A DNA stretch of 14,838 nt from an uncultured Hungatella sp. (GCA_910588325.1 CAJUPP010000079.1:1-14838), one strand, 5' to 3'. Counted from the stretch's first letter, positions 1 through 7,696 are shown. Translations and numbers: made by a program. The notes: generated by a model from the letters alone, not told the origin.

Positions 1-66
1 ACTGGCCTGCTACAAGTAGTAGTGTTGATGAAAAAGGGAATGATAAGAAAAATAACAGCTATATGT

Positions 67-71
67 GGAGG
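67..71 (+). promoter_or_regulatory. Ribosome binding site deciding the start of the TIR-like gene
   Basis: GGAGG, 7 nt before the ATG at 79. It favours this start over the upstream in-frame GTG at 22. Confidence 0.8.
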
Positions 72-78
72 AAATAAA

Positions 79-840
79 ATGAATTTTAACGATATGCAAG
101 CTCTATCATTCGAAATCAAAAATCTACATGATAAGGTAGAAATCTATTCAAAAAACAAAGATTATGTGTACACTGATGTTTATAAATCATGGATTGTTGA
201 ATATAACCATTTATTAGACAAATATAATGCACTCGCTAATCTCAACATTACCCATATGTCATTTAATACTCATGATTTGTCTTCTACACAAAAAACCGTC
301 CGAAATACTACTATTGAATTCTTCTTAAACAATTTATCTAATTTAATAAGAAAATTAGAATCTGATATAGAAGCTAATCGCTTAAAAATGGCAGAAAAAA
401 AGATTGCACCACATCAAATGCGTAAATGTTTTAAATTAGACATCAGTGGTTGTCCTATTAATCCTCAATATCAACGCAACAAAATTTTTATCGCCATGCC
501 ATTTTCCGCAGAATACTTAGATAGCTATAATTATGGTATTGTTCCTGCGTTAAATGCTTTAGGCTATGAACATTATAAGGCAGATAACGAAATCACTAAT
601 AAAGATATAATGTGTAAAATTTGTCAACAGATACAAGCCTGCAAAATGGCAATCATAAACATATCAGGACTTAATCCTAATGTTATGTTGGAACAAGGTT
701 TAGTATATGGATTAGGAAAGCCCGTTATCATAATCAAAGATAAAAACACCAACTCAATAAGCGACTTAGGAAGTATAGAATACATAGAATATAGCCATGC
801 CGGAGATTTAAGAGACAAATTATTAAAAGCCTTGGATTAA
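79..840 (+). CDS. Coiled-coil / TIR-like effector protein, probable anti-phage defence
   Basis: 253 aa. The start at 79 is chosen because GGAGG at 67-71 lies 7 nt upstream; the frame is open back to a GTG at 22, but no ribosome site supports that start. Residues ~1-110 are predicted helical, probably coiled coil. A short Cys-containing linker (C117, C125) leads into an alpha/beta domain from ~135. That domain opens with KIFIAMPF and contains NISGLNPNVMLEQG, followed by GLGKPVIII. This is the pattern of TIR-like / nucleoside 2-deoxyribosyltransferase-like domains, and E205 sits where the catalytic glutamate of such NAD- or nucleotide-cleaving enzymes is expected. There is no signal peptide or membrane segment, so it is cytosolic. 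The gene is much richer in A+T (TTA, AAT, AAA codons) than its neighbours and adjoins the 3' end of guaA, which suggests horizontal transfer. The defence role is inferred from domain type and location. It could instead be a stand-alone nucleotide hydrolase, and its partner, if any, would be to the left of the window. Confidence 0.75.
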   Translation: MNFNDMQALSFEIKNLHDKVEIYSKNKDYVYTDVYKSWIVEYNHLLDKYNALANLNITHMSFNTHDLSSTQKTVRNTTIEFFLNNLSNLIRKLESDIEANRLKMAEKKIAPHQMRKCFKLDISGCPINPQYQRNKIFIAMPFSAEYLDSYNYGIVPALNALGYEHYKADNEITNKDIMCKICQQIQACKMAIINISGLNPNVMLEQGLVYGLGKPVIIIKDKNTNSISDLGSIEYIEYSHAGDLRDKLLKALD

Positions 841-859
841 TAAAGGCTTGCTATTATAT

Positions 860-878
860 AGGTATCAAAAAGGTATCA
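860..878 (+). repeat. Two 8-bp direct repeats next to the guaA 3' end
   Basis: AGGTATCA occurs at 860-867 and 871-878, with an 11-bp period (about one helical turn). The repeats lie between the AT-rich TIR-like gene and guaA. Tandem sites phased like this are typical of protein binding and could be integrase arm-type or excisionase sites at the end of an integrated element. No integrase gene is visible in the window, so that role is inference. Confidence 0.4.
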
Positions 879-890
879 CGCCCCATCTCA

Positions 891-930
891 AAAGCCGGAA
901 AATCCGCTGTTTATGCGGCTTCCCGGCTTT
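891..930. terminator. Hairpin between the TIR-like gene and guaA, possible bidirectional terminator
   Basis: AAAGCCGG (891-898) pairs with CCGGCTTT (923-930), and CCGC (904-907) pairs with GCGG (915-918). Two genes end toward each other here, which fits a shared terminator. The U-tract is weak on both strands: TTTCTGTTT follows on the plus strand and only TTT on the minus strand. Confidence 0.5.
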
Positions 931-937
931 CTGTTTA

Positions 938-2230
938 CTATTCGAACTCTATGGTAGCCGGCGGTTTCGGACTCATATCATAGCAGACTCTGCACACGTT
1001 CCCCACCTCTTTAAGTATCCTGTCCGTAATCCTCTGCAGCACATCCCAATCCACTCTCTCAATGGTTGCACTCATAGCATCAATGGTATTAATGGCCCGG
1101 ATAATCACCATATAATCAAAGCATCTGGCATTGTTCTTCACACCTACGGACTTGAAATCCGGAACCACGGTGAAATACTGCCATACCTTCTTATCCAGCC
1201 CGGCCTTCTCAAATTCCTCCCGCAAAATCGCATCGGATTCTCTCACTGCCTCCAACCGGTCTCTGGTAATGGCTCCAAGACATCGGACTCCCAGTCCCGG
1301 TCCAGGGAACGGCTGACGGTACACCATGGAAGCCGGAAGTCCCAGCTCCACGCCACAGGCCCTCACTTCATCCTTAAACAGCTGTTTCAGCGGCTCCACC
1401 AGTTCAAATTTCAAATCCTTTGGCAGACCGCCTACATTATGATGGGATTTTACCATTTTGGCTGTCTTCGTTCCGCTCTCGATAATATCCGGATAAATGG
1501 TTCCCTGCCCCAGAAAATCAATCCCCTCCAATTTCCTGGCCTCTTCCTCAAACACACGGATAAATTCTCCGCCGATAATCTTCCTCTTCCTCTCCGGATC
1601 CCCAACTCCCTCCAGCTTTCCTAAAAATCTCTCGGTAGCATCTACATAAATCAGGTTAGCATGAAGCTGATTTTTAAATACCTCAATAACACTTTCCGAC
1701 TCATTCTTCCTCATCAGGCCATGGTTCACATGAACACATACCAGCTGCTGCCCAATAGCTTTAATCAACATAGCAGCTACCACGGAAGAATCCACGCCGC
1801 CGGAAAGAGCCAGAAGCACCTTCTTATCCCCCACTTGCTTCCGAATCAGTTCCACCTGATCCTCAATGAAATTCTTCATATTCCAGTTTGCCTCGGCATG
1901 GCAAACATCAAACACAAACTCCTTTAGCGCCTCTTTATCCGGAAGTGTCTCAAATCGTCTCTCACACTTTGCCGTCGGATGGTCAATGGCAATCATCGGA
2001 TAACCGCAATCATATAATTCCGGGGAAATATCCACCGTTTTACCGTCTACCACACGGTTCTTGCCGCCGTTTAACACAATTCCCTTTACATTCTGCAGTT
2101 TTTTAAGTTCCTCCAGGGTGATATCATGGGGATGAATCTCGCTGTATACGCCCAATTCCCGAATCTGGCGGGCAATAGTGGTATTCTCTGTACTTCCTAA
2201 ATCAAGAATTACTATCATATCCTGCTTCAT
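938..2230 (-). CDS. guaA: GMP synthase with a shortened, apparently inactive glutaminase domain
   Basis: 430 aa, against about 510-520 aa for usual GuaA. It amidates XMP to GMP with ATP in de novo guanine nucleotide synthesis. The ATP-pyrophosphatase domain is intact: P-loop SGGVDSS at 143-149, then the VNHGLMRK and GQGTIYPD segments. The C-terminal dimerisation domain is also intact, with PFPGPGLGVR and the usual end SPKPPATIEFE. The N-terminal class I glutamine amidotransferase domain is reduced to ~110 residues. The beginning (ILDLGS, IVLNGG) and the very end (KEFVFDVC) are recognisable. The nucleophile elbow GICYGM is replaced by AIDHPT, with D83 where Cys should be, and the part that carries the catalytic His and Glu is missing. 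It should therefore use free ammonia or a separate glutaminase. The reading frame is clean, so this is not a frameshift. The ribosome site AGGAGA lies just upstream. The 3' end faces the TIR-like gene. Confidence 0.93.
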   Translation of the reverse strand: MKQDMIVILDLGSTENTTIARQIRELGVYSEIHPHDITLEELKKLQNVKGIVLNGGKNRVVDGKTVDISPELYDCGYPMIAIDHPTAKCERRFETLPDKEALKEFVFDVCHAEANWNMKNFIEDQVELIRKQVGDKKVLLALSGGVDSSVVAAMLIKAIGQQLVCVHVNHGLMRKNESESVIEVFKNQLHANLIYVDATERFLGKLEGVGDPERKRKIIGGEFIRVFEEEARKLEGIDFLGQGTIYPDIIESGTKTAKMVKSHHNVGGLPKDLKFELVEPLKQLFKDEVRACGVELGLPASMVYRQPFPGPGLGVRCLGAITRDRLEAVRESDAILREEFEKAGLDKKVWQYFTVVPDFKSVGVKNNARCFDYMVIIRAINTIDAMSATIERVDWDVLQRITDRILKEVGNVCRVCYDMSPKPPATIEFE

Positions 2231-2273
2231 GATTTTCTTCTCCTAATTTCTGTATATTTGCCTTACTCCTTCT

Positions 2274-2301
2274 ATTATACAAAAATATCCGAAAAACACA
2301 A
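2274..2301 (-). promoter_or_regulatory. Sigma-A promoter of guaA
   Basis: On the minus strand TTGTGT (-35, 2301-2296) and a perfect TATAAT (-10, 2279-2274) are separated by 16 nt. Transcription would start near 2267, giving a leader of only ~35-40 nt. That is too short to hold a purine riboswitch. Confidence 0.7.
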
Positions 2302-2341
2302 TAAAAATCATTTATCTATTCGTTACTGTTCATGGGGGCAT

Positions 2342-2453
2342 CTTCTTGTCCGGCTTAAGCCGAACAAGAAGCATCGAGCGTTCGCCCGATGTGGAAAAAC
2401 GGATAAAAACAGTCTTACAAGCAAGCTTGACGCCTGTTTTTATCCGTTTTTCC
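2342..2453. repeat. Composite element of three consecutive hairpins
   Basis: Three inverted repeats follow each other with almost no spacing. (1) 2342-2371: CTTCTTGT pairs with ACAAGAAG around the perfect palindrome CGGCTTAAGCCG, with one C/A mismatch. (2) 2372-2391: CATCG-a-GC pairs with GC-c-CGATG around a GTTC loop. (3) 2393-2412 pairs perfectly over 20 bp with 2434-2453, and a small CAAGC/GCTTG hairpin lies inside the loop. The block lies between the promoter of guaA and the 3' end of the anti-sigma gene, both on the minus strand. Hairpin 3 has TTTTT runs in both arms' complements and could terminate the sigma/anti-sigma operon. The full three-part design resembles dispersed REP/MITE-like elements. 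Confidence 0.7.
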
Positions 2454-2474
2454 CCGCCCCGTGAACTGTAACAT

Positions 2475-3650
2475 CTATTCCACCGGAACAATATACAGAT
2501 TCTCCTCTGCAAACATATTTTCCCCATTCCCATCTGGCTTTAGATACAAAAGTGCATCCACCTCTTCCGTGTCAATCACCCTGTTGGTGGCAAACGTTTC
2601 CTTGTAAATACCCTTTTCCAAATCCTCCCAGGATGTCATTCCTCCATTGCATATGCCCACAAGCAGCGTTCCGTCCTTCAGACGCACTCCTGTAAGGACA
2701 GGCGGTTCCTTATAAAGCGTACTGATAATCGGCTGCCCGTCTTTCCCGACGCCCTCTATCTCCTCCGGCTGTGCTTCAAAATCATAAGTCACCTGCAGCG
2801 AAATCGGAGAAATATCTGCATAATTTACTACAGCCCCGCTGTCTCCAATCTCATTACCTGACGATACATGCCGCACCTTATCCGAACCGGAAAGCTTTAT
2901 ATCAAACTCCCACCGTCCCTCCAAATCAGGAAAAAACTCTGCCTTATGCACAGTTCCCAGATTTTCAAACACCACATGAACAGGAGCGTCAATAAAAATC
3001 CCCTCTTCCACATTCGCTATCATAAAGACATCATATTCCATGGTTCCATCCTCCGCCACATACTGCTCCACAGGAACTCCCTCCGGCAAATCCTGTACAG
3101 GAGTGCCATCCTGGCAGGCAACCCTCCCCATTTCATCCGTTGTCAGCCCATCATAGAAGCTGGCGGACCAGGAAAAATCAGCACTACCGTCCACAGTGAT
3201 TCCGATATTCTCAAAGCAGGGCTCTTTCCCCTCTTCCAAATCATATCCCTCAATTTTAAAAGATAAAAATGCAAATTTGCTGTCAACAATGCTCTGAATC
3301 GGCGTCACTGTCACTCCCGCAGAGGTGACACCGCTATTCTCTCCTGCCGGAGCCGCAATCTTTATATCCTCCAGATACCGTTTCTCCTCCTCCGACACAT
3401 GAAGTTCTGCCTCCAGTCCTCTGCTCCAGTGAAGATATACTGCTGTACACGCAGTGATGGCTCCCATGATTCCTGCAGCCGCCGCCACTGCCACCAAAAA
3501 CTTTCTGTTCCTTGCCCTTCTGTAAGAAATCACTCTCTCCTTCTCTCTACTTTCCTCCTGTATCTGCCTAAAGGCCAGATTTGCCTTTCTCTGCACAATT
3601 TCCGGAATTATAACCTCACTTTGCAGCATCTCAATCTCCTGTTCTCTCAT
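2475..3650 (-). CDS. Membrane-anchored anti-sigma factor, DUF4179-like
   Basis: 391 aa. The N-terminal ~50 residues are cytoplasmic and charged and should hold the sigma factor. One membrane segment lies at ~51-73 (FLVAVAAAAG through CTAVYL). A long extracellular part follows, with beta-rich segments and alternating acidic stretches, as in DUF4179 anti-sigma proteins of Firmicutes. It starts within the stop of the sigma gene (TAATG, one shared base), so the two are translationally coupled. This is the normal arrangement for an ECF sigma and its regulator. The extracellular part presumably senses a cell-envelope signal, but the ligand cannot be read from the sequence. The gene is followed by the triple-hairpin block. 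Confidence 0.8.
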   Translation of the reverse strand: MREQEIEMLQSEVIIPEIVQRKANLAFRQIQEESREKERVISYRRARNRKFLVAVAAAAGIMGAITACTAVYLHWSRGLEAELHVSEEEKRYLEDIKIAAPAGENSGVTSAGVTVTPIQSIVDSKFAFLSFKIEGYDLEEGKEPCFENIGITVDGSADFSWSASFYDGLTTDEMGRVACQDGTPVQDLPEGVPVEQYVAEDGTMEYDVFMIANVEEGIFIDAPVHVVFENLGTVHKAEFFPDLEGRWEFDIKLSGSDKVRHVSSGNEIGDSGAVVNYADISPISLQVTYDFEAQPEEIEGVGKDGQPIISTLYKEPPVLTGVRLKDGTLLVGICNGGMTSWEDLEKGIYKETFATNRVIDTEEVDALLYLKPDGNGENMFAEENLYIVPVE

Positions 3651-4165
3651 TATTTCGCCCTCCTTTCCGGTTCTATCCTGTAAATATTCGTTATCTGCTT
3701 CCTTCCCCTTGCCAGCCTTGTCCGCACCGTAGCCGCAGGCATTTTCAAAATCTCACTGATTTCAGCTGTATCCAATCCGTCCACATAGTAGAGAACCATC
3801 ACCAGCCTGTATTTTTCATCCAGGCTTTTCAATGTCTCCAGCCATTCAATATTTTCGTACCGCTCTGAAAAATAAACATTGTCACTTACCTCTTTTGCCG
3901 CACCTTCCTGCTTGTACTGCCTTAAAATGTCATTGCATTTGTTAATCAGGATTTTTGTCATCCACGTTTTAAAAAATTGTACTTCTCTGACCTGTCCTAT
4001 CTTCTCCCAACAGGCAAGAATCGTGTCCGATATGGCATCTGCCGCATCCTCATCATTCCGCAGCATAGCTCTGGCCGTCTTGTACATCTTCTGCATCTGA
4101 CACTGCATCAATTCCGTAAATGCATCCGCATCCCCTTTCTGTGCCTGTTTTACTAACTCTTCCAT
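3650..4165 (-). CDS. ECF-type RNA polymerase sigma factor
   Basis: 171 aa, normal for the group. Region 2 (~15-82) includes the DEDAADAISDT and FKTWMTKILINKC segments. Region 4 (~107-160) contains the helix-turn-helix DTAEISEILKMPAATVRTRL. There is no region 1 or 3, as expected for ECF sigmas. The ribosome site AGGAGAT precedes the ATG at 4165. The downstream anti-sigma gene overlaps its stop by one base. The promoter at 4201-4227 matches the kind recognised by SigM/SigV/SigW-like factors, so the factor probably activates its own operon. The regulon probably concerns cell-envelope stress (family knowledge, not seen here). Confidence 0.93.
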   Translation of the reverse strand: MEELVKQAQKGDADAFTELMQCQMQKMYKTARAMLRNDEDAADAISDTILACWEKIGQVREVQFFKTWMTKILINKCNDILRQYKQEGAAKEVSDNVYFSERYENIEWLETLKSLDEKYRLVMVLYYVDGLDTAEISEILKMPAATVRTRLARGRKQITNIYRIEPERRAK

Positions 4166-4200
4166 TGCAGTTCATCTCCTTTGCTTCATTCTACCTATTA

Positions 4201-4227
4201 GACGAAGAAAAGCCCAAAAAAGTTTCA
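4201..4227 (-). promoter_or_regulatory. ECF-type promoter of the sigma/anti-sigma operon
   Basis: On the minus strand TGAAAC (4227-4222) and CGTC (4204-4201) are separated by 17 nt, with a T-run directly after the -35. This is the classic TGAAAC/CGTC pattern of SigM/SigV/SigX-like ECF factors, and it lies 36 nt before the sigma start codon. It strongly suggests autoregulation. Confidence 0.75.
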
Positions 4228-4299
4228 CTTGAAAATAAAAATTTTTAAAAATAAAAGGCGCTTTAAAAAGCCTGTCCTGCAAGCCCTTTAAAGCGCCTT
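4225..4299 (-). terminator. Rho-independent terminator of the lipoprotein gene
   Basis: A perfect 13-bp stem is formed by 4255-4267 (AAGGCGCTTTAAA) and 4287-4299. It is followed on the minus strand by a U-rich tail (TTATTTTTAAAAATTTTT). It lies 40 nt after the stop of the lipoprotein gene and directly upstream of the ECF promoter, isolating the two units. Confidence 0.85.
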
Positions 4300-4338
4300 A
4301 AGTTTCATTCAATTTCGTACATGAGTTCCGGATGAGCA

Positions 4339-5379
4339 TCAACCGCCAAATACACTGTTATACCGCTCAATACATTTACTTAAAGTTTCAGAAAAATGCC
4401 CTGCAGAACCAAGAGGAGCGCCGGAATGGCTCAAATCCACAGGCTGTCCGCTCTCTACCTGCTTTATCATCCACTCCAATGCCTGAATCAGGGACTCATA
4501 AAGTCCGTCAAAAGGCCTGGAGTTGGAGAGGGACTCTTTAATCATCTGGTCATTATCTGCCGCGGCGGCATCAAAGTCAGCCACAACCGCTACCAGTTCA
4601 TCATGAAGTCTCCGGATTTCTGTCAGATCTAATTCCGTCAGATTCTCATCGTTTACTCCCTGTCTTGCCATCTCATTCAAAACCTCTTTTCCGATCGATA
4701 TGGCTCGGCTGGCATTGTAAATGATTAGCCTTCCTTCCTCCTTCATCTTCTCTTCTTCCTCAGCCATCTTTGCCTCTCCCATCTCGGCAATGGCATTCAT
4801 ATACTGGTAACCAAGGTCAGCAACCGTATCTGCCGATGCATAGATAATCGCATGGTATTCTTTTGCCTTCTGGTATTGATTATCCGCATAGTCATTGCTT
4901 CTGCTGATATTTGAGAAGGTCTCCATAACATTTCTTAAAGGATCCGCCATCTTCTTAATCAAATCGTCCAACTCACCGTAAGATGGCTCCATGTCCGCAA
5001 GATACAGACAGTCATCAAGAATATCCGTATTCTGGCCATACACCCGATATCCATATGTAAGCCCTGTATCCGGCAGCAGGGAAAATTCCTCCGTATAATC
5101 CACCACTTCAAAATAGTAACCAATAGAGTCCAGAACCTCAACAATATCATTGTTCAAATCAACATAGTAATTATACTTGATTAGATCCATCTCCTCCGGA
5201 GAATACGTTTCCTCCTCTGCCTCCGTGGTAGTCTCCCTGGTAGTCTCCCTGGTAGTCTCCTCTGTCGTCTCCACCGCACTTGTGGCTGATGAACTGCTTT
5301 CTTTCCCTGTACTGCACCCCGCTAATGACAGGGTAAGTGCCAATACTATGGCCGTGTTCTTCAATACATCCTTTCTCAT
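4339..5379 (-). CDS. Lipoprotein with a Thr/Glu-rich linker, DUF3829-like
   Basis: 346 aa. A lipoprotein signal peptide (MRKDVLKNTAIVLALTL, lipobox LAGC, acylated C22) is followed by a low-complexity Ser/Thr/Glu linker to ~60, then a largely alpha-helical, acidic domain to the end. The helices (for example KMAEEEEKMKEEGR at about 210) and the length resemble DUF3829/YiiG-type lipoproteins, whose function is unknown. It should be anchored on the outer face of the membrane. The ribosome site AGGAGG lies 7-8 nt upstream. It has its own promoter and terminator, so it is monocistronic. The family match is by pattern only. Confidence 0.8.
   Translation of the reverse strand: MRKDVLKNTAIVLALTLSLAGCSTGKESSSSATSAVETTEETTRETTRETTTEAEEETYSPEEMDLIKYNYYVDLNNDIVEVLDSIGYYFEVVDYTEEFSLLPDTGLTYGYRVYGQNTDILDDCLYLADMEPSYGELDDLIKKMADPLRNVMETFSNISRSNDYADNQYQKAKEYHAIIYASADTVADLGYQYMNAIAEMGEAKMAEEEEKMKEEGRLIIYNASRAISIGKEVLNEMARQGVNDENLTELDLTEIRRLHDELVAVVADFDAAAADNDQMIKESLSNSRPFDGLYESLIQALEWMIKQVESGQPVDLSHSGAPLGSAGHFSETLSKCIERYNSVFGG
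5225..5260 (-). repeat. Three 12-bp tandem repeats coding for a Thr-Glu linker
   Basis: The 12-bp unit CTGGTAGTCTCC (plus strand) occurs three times, the first copy with one change. Each copy encodes Glu-Thr-Thr-Arg/Glu. It lies in the linker after the lipidated Cys, where length changes would keep the frame. Confidence 0.8.
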
Positions 5380-5406
5380 AACATACCTCCTGTATAATAT
5401 AGGAGT

Positions 5407-5435
5407 ATTATAGCAAAAAACATAATTTTTGTACA
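5407..5435 (-). promoter_or_regulatory. Probable promoter of the lipoprotein gene
   Basis: On the minus strand TGTACA (5435-5430) and a perfect TATAAT (5412-5407) are spaced by 17 nt, 28 nt before the start codon. The -35 matches the consensus at 4 of 6 positions. Confidence 0.6.
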
Positions 5436-5444
5436 GACCAGCAA

Positions 5445-6281
5445 CTAACTCAAAAAACCCATCCGCTTAAATTCATGATAAACTCCATCATCCCAGACGC
5501 ATTCACAGACTACATCCGCCATTTCTTTCAGTTCATCACAGGCATTTCCCATGACAACACGGATACCTGCCGTCGTCATCATCCCGCTGTCATTCATACT
5601 GTCGCCAAATGCCACCGTATCTTTCAAGTCAGCCCCATAATATTGGCACAGGATTTCCATCCCTTTCCCTTTATGGATTCCTTTGGGAATAATTTCCCCA
5701 TTAAAACAAGTCGTACTGTCCCTGTATGCGTGGACAACATAATCAAACCGGTCTGCCAGATATTTTTTGGTCTCTTCAATATCCTCCAGTGTTGTGCTGG
5801 TGAAGCATATCTTATAGGCCCCTTTGCCAGGATAATTTTCGTATGGCTGCATATGGATTCCCAATTCCAACTCCTTCTGCATACGAACCAGTTCCGAATT
5901 CCCCTTATCCGGTTTTGCTGTCTTCAGAAGAAGTTCCATCTGAGGGTCCGTATAGATTCCTTCAGGAGTCTCTATCCTGCAGTACATTCTGTGTTCATGA
6001 AATACAGAAAGGCACTCCTGTATCACATCTTCCGGCAAAAGACTGTCAAAAAGTATATTTCCATTCACCTCCACATGACTTCCTGCACTGGCTATAATCC
6101 CATCAAACCCTAAATCCAGAATTTCCTTTCCAATCACCGGCATATTTCTCCCTGTACAGAGAAATACCTTATGTCCATTGGCTCTTGCCTTGCTTACGGC
6201 CTCCCTGGCAAGAACGGACGGCGGCGCCATGGCAAAGATTAATGTTCCGTCAATATCTAAAAAAATCAGTTTTTTCTTCAT
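5445..6281 (-). CDS. HAD-superfamily phosphatase, Cof type
   Basis: 278 aa, normal length for Cof-type (IIB cap) HAD hydrolases, which dephosphorylate sugar phosphates or similar small metabolites in the cytoplasm. Motif I is DIDGT at 9-13 (nucleophile D9, acid D11), motif II is LCTGR at 41-45, the motif III lysine is near 200-206 (KGIHKGKG), and motif IV is GDSMND at 226-231. All are intact. The start overlaps the stop of the upstream PTS gene by ATGA, and GAAGGG lies just before it. The two genes were therefore one operon, and the substrate may have been the sugar phosphate delivered by that PTS. Because the PTS gene has lost its 5' end and probably its promoter, expression of this gene may be altered. 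Confidence 0.92.
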   Translation of the reverse strand: MKKKLIFLDIDGTLIFAMAPPSVLAREAVSKARANGHKVFLCTGRNMPVIGKEILDLGFDGIIASAGSHVEVNGNILFDSLLPEDVIQECLSVFHEHRMYCRIETPEGIYTDPQMELLLKTAKPDKGNSELVRMQKELELGIHMQPYENYPGKGAYKICFTSTTLEDIEETKKYLADRFDYVVHAYRDSTTCFNGEIIPKGIHKGKGMEILCQYYGADLKDTVAFGDSMNDSGMMTTAGIRVVMGNACDELKEMADVVCECVWDDGVYHEFKRMGFLS

Positions 6282-7669
6282 GCCCTTCCCTTCACAATAG
6301 CTGCCGGTGCGTCCAGATTCATCTCTCCGGGTGCAGACAATTCCAGTGTCTTCTCCGGCGGAAAATTAGTAAATATCATTGGAATCACCGTATCATATCC
6401 GGCTTTCTCGATATTTTCTTTATCAAATTCAATTAACAGCTGGCCTTTTTTCACCGTATCCCCATTTCCGACATGAGCAGTAAAATATTTCCCCTTAAGA
6501 TTTACGGTATCCACACCGATATGAATAAATAATTCTGTTCCGCAGCTGGTTAAAAAGCCTACTGCATGTTTTGTATCAAACACACTGACAACCGTACCGT
6601 CTGCAGGCGCATAAACCTTGCCTTCCTTCGGAAGAACCGCAACTCCGTCTCCCAATAACTTGCTGGCGAAAGTAGCATCGCTTACCTCTTCCATTTTTAT
6701 CAGCCGGCCCTTTGCATAACCATAGAAGACTTCCTCCTGGCCTGCTGCCTGTGCTCCTGTTTCTGCGTTAATATCTGCCTGCACATTTGTTCCTTCCTGT
6801 ACGCCGGCATCTGCACCTTGTGTTCCGGAAGCCTCAGCCGGAGTCTTATCCATAAACTTTCCCAATACCAAAGTCATAATAAATCCGCCGCAGATGGCAA
6901 CGCCGTGAGCAATCACATAATTCACATATCCATTGCCTGCCGGATCTGCCAGGGCAATTCCCGGAAGAACCGTAGTTCCGAATCCCACTGCCGCAAGATT
7001 GGTAAAATATACTACCATTCCGCCTAACGCGCCGCCGATACATCCGCCGATAATCGGAAAACGATATCTCAAATTGATACCAAATAACGCCGGTTCCGTG
7101 ATTCCAAACAGTACAGAAATAAAACTGGGGATACAAAGCTCTCTGGTTTTCGTATTATCTCTGTGCATAAGCAGATACCCAAGAACCGCACCGCCCTGTG
7201 CAATAATCGCCACAGACATCAACGGGTTAATAAAGTTCCTTCCTGTATCTGCCAAAAGCTGTGCCTCGATGGCTCCAAAAATATGGTGGAGTCCGGTGAT
7301 AACCACCAGCTGCTGAAGTCCTGAGAAAACCGCATATCCAAACACCCCCAGATTCTGCGTCATCCATACCAAACCGTTGGTGATTCCGGAAGAAAGCCCG
7401 CGCCCTGCCGGACCGATGATGGTGAACAGAAGCAGCGCTCCCACCAATGTAGTAAGAAGGGGAGATACCAAAAGCCGAATCACCTCCGGTACCTTTTTCT
7501 CAAAAAAGATATCCAGTTTCGCTGTAACAACCCCCATAAGCAGCGCCACGATAATACCGCCCTGGAATCCTACCAGCTCCACTCCCATCCCAAAGATATG
7601 GAGCGTTGTGACCTCTGCTGTACCCTGAGCTGCCGCATATGCGTTGGCCAGAACTACCAAGAGCCCCTA
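6278..7669 (-). pseudogene. 5'-truncated PTS permease, glucose/sucrose-trehalose type EIICA remnant
   Basis: The open frame begins just after a stop at 7669-7667 and gives at most ~460 residues, with only a TTG (7660) as start. It starts in the middle of EIIC (ANAYAAAQGT) and continues through the conserved GITEPALFG motif (~186-194). An Ala/Gly/Gln-rich linker (~272-308) leads to a complete Crr-type EIIA domain with H365 (TKHA) and the phosphorylated H380 (LFIHIGVDTV). Full-length EIIBCA proteins of this family have ~630-650 residues. The missing ~190 residues are the whole EIIB domain and the first membrane helices of EIIC, so it cannot work as a permease by itself. There is no ribosome site before the TTG. 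The remainder shows no frameshift, so the loss looks recent. An intact EIIA domain might still pass phosphate to another EIIB. Confidence 0.82.
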
Positions 7670-7696
7670 TGATACACAGGAGGATAAAAACTGCCC

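Noticed and set aside
22..78. GTG start at 22 for the TIR-like gene
   Set aside because: No ribosome site precedes it, whereas the ATG at 79 has a well-spaced GGAGG.
848..1624. 258-aa open frame opposite guaA
   Set aside because: It is antisense to a certain gene and its translation has no recognisable domain or ribosome site.
2231..2280. Purine riboswitch or attenuator in the guaA leader
   Set aside because: The promoter leaves a leader of only ~35-40 nt, too short for a riboswitch.
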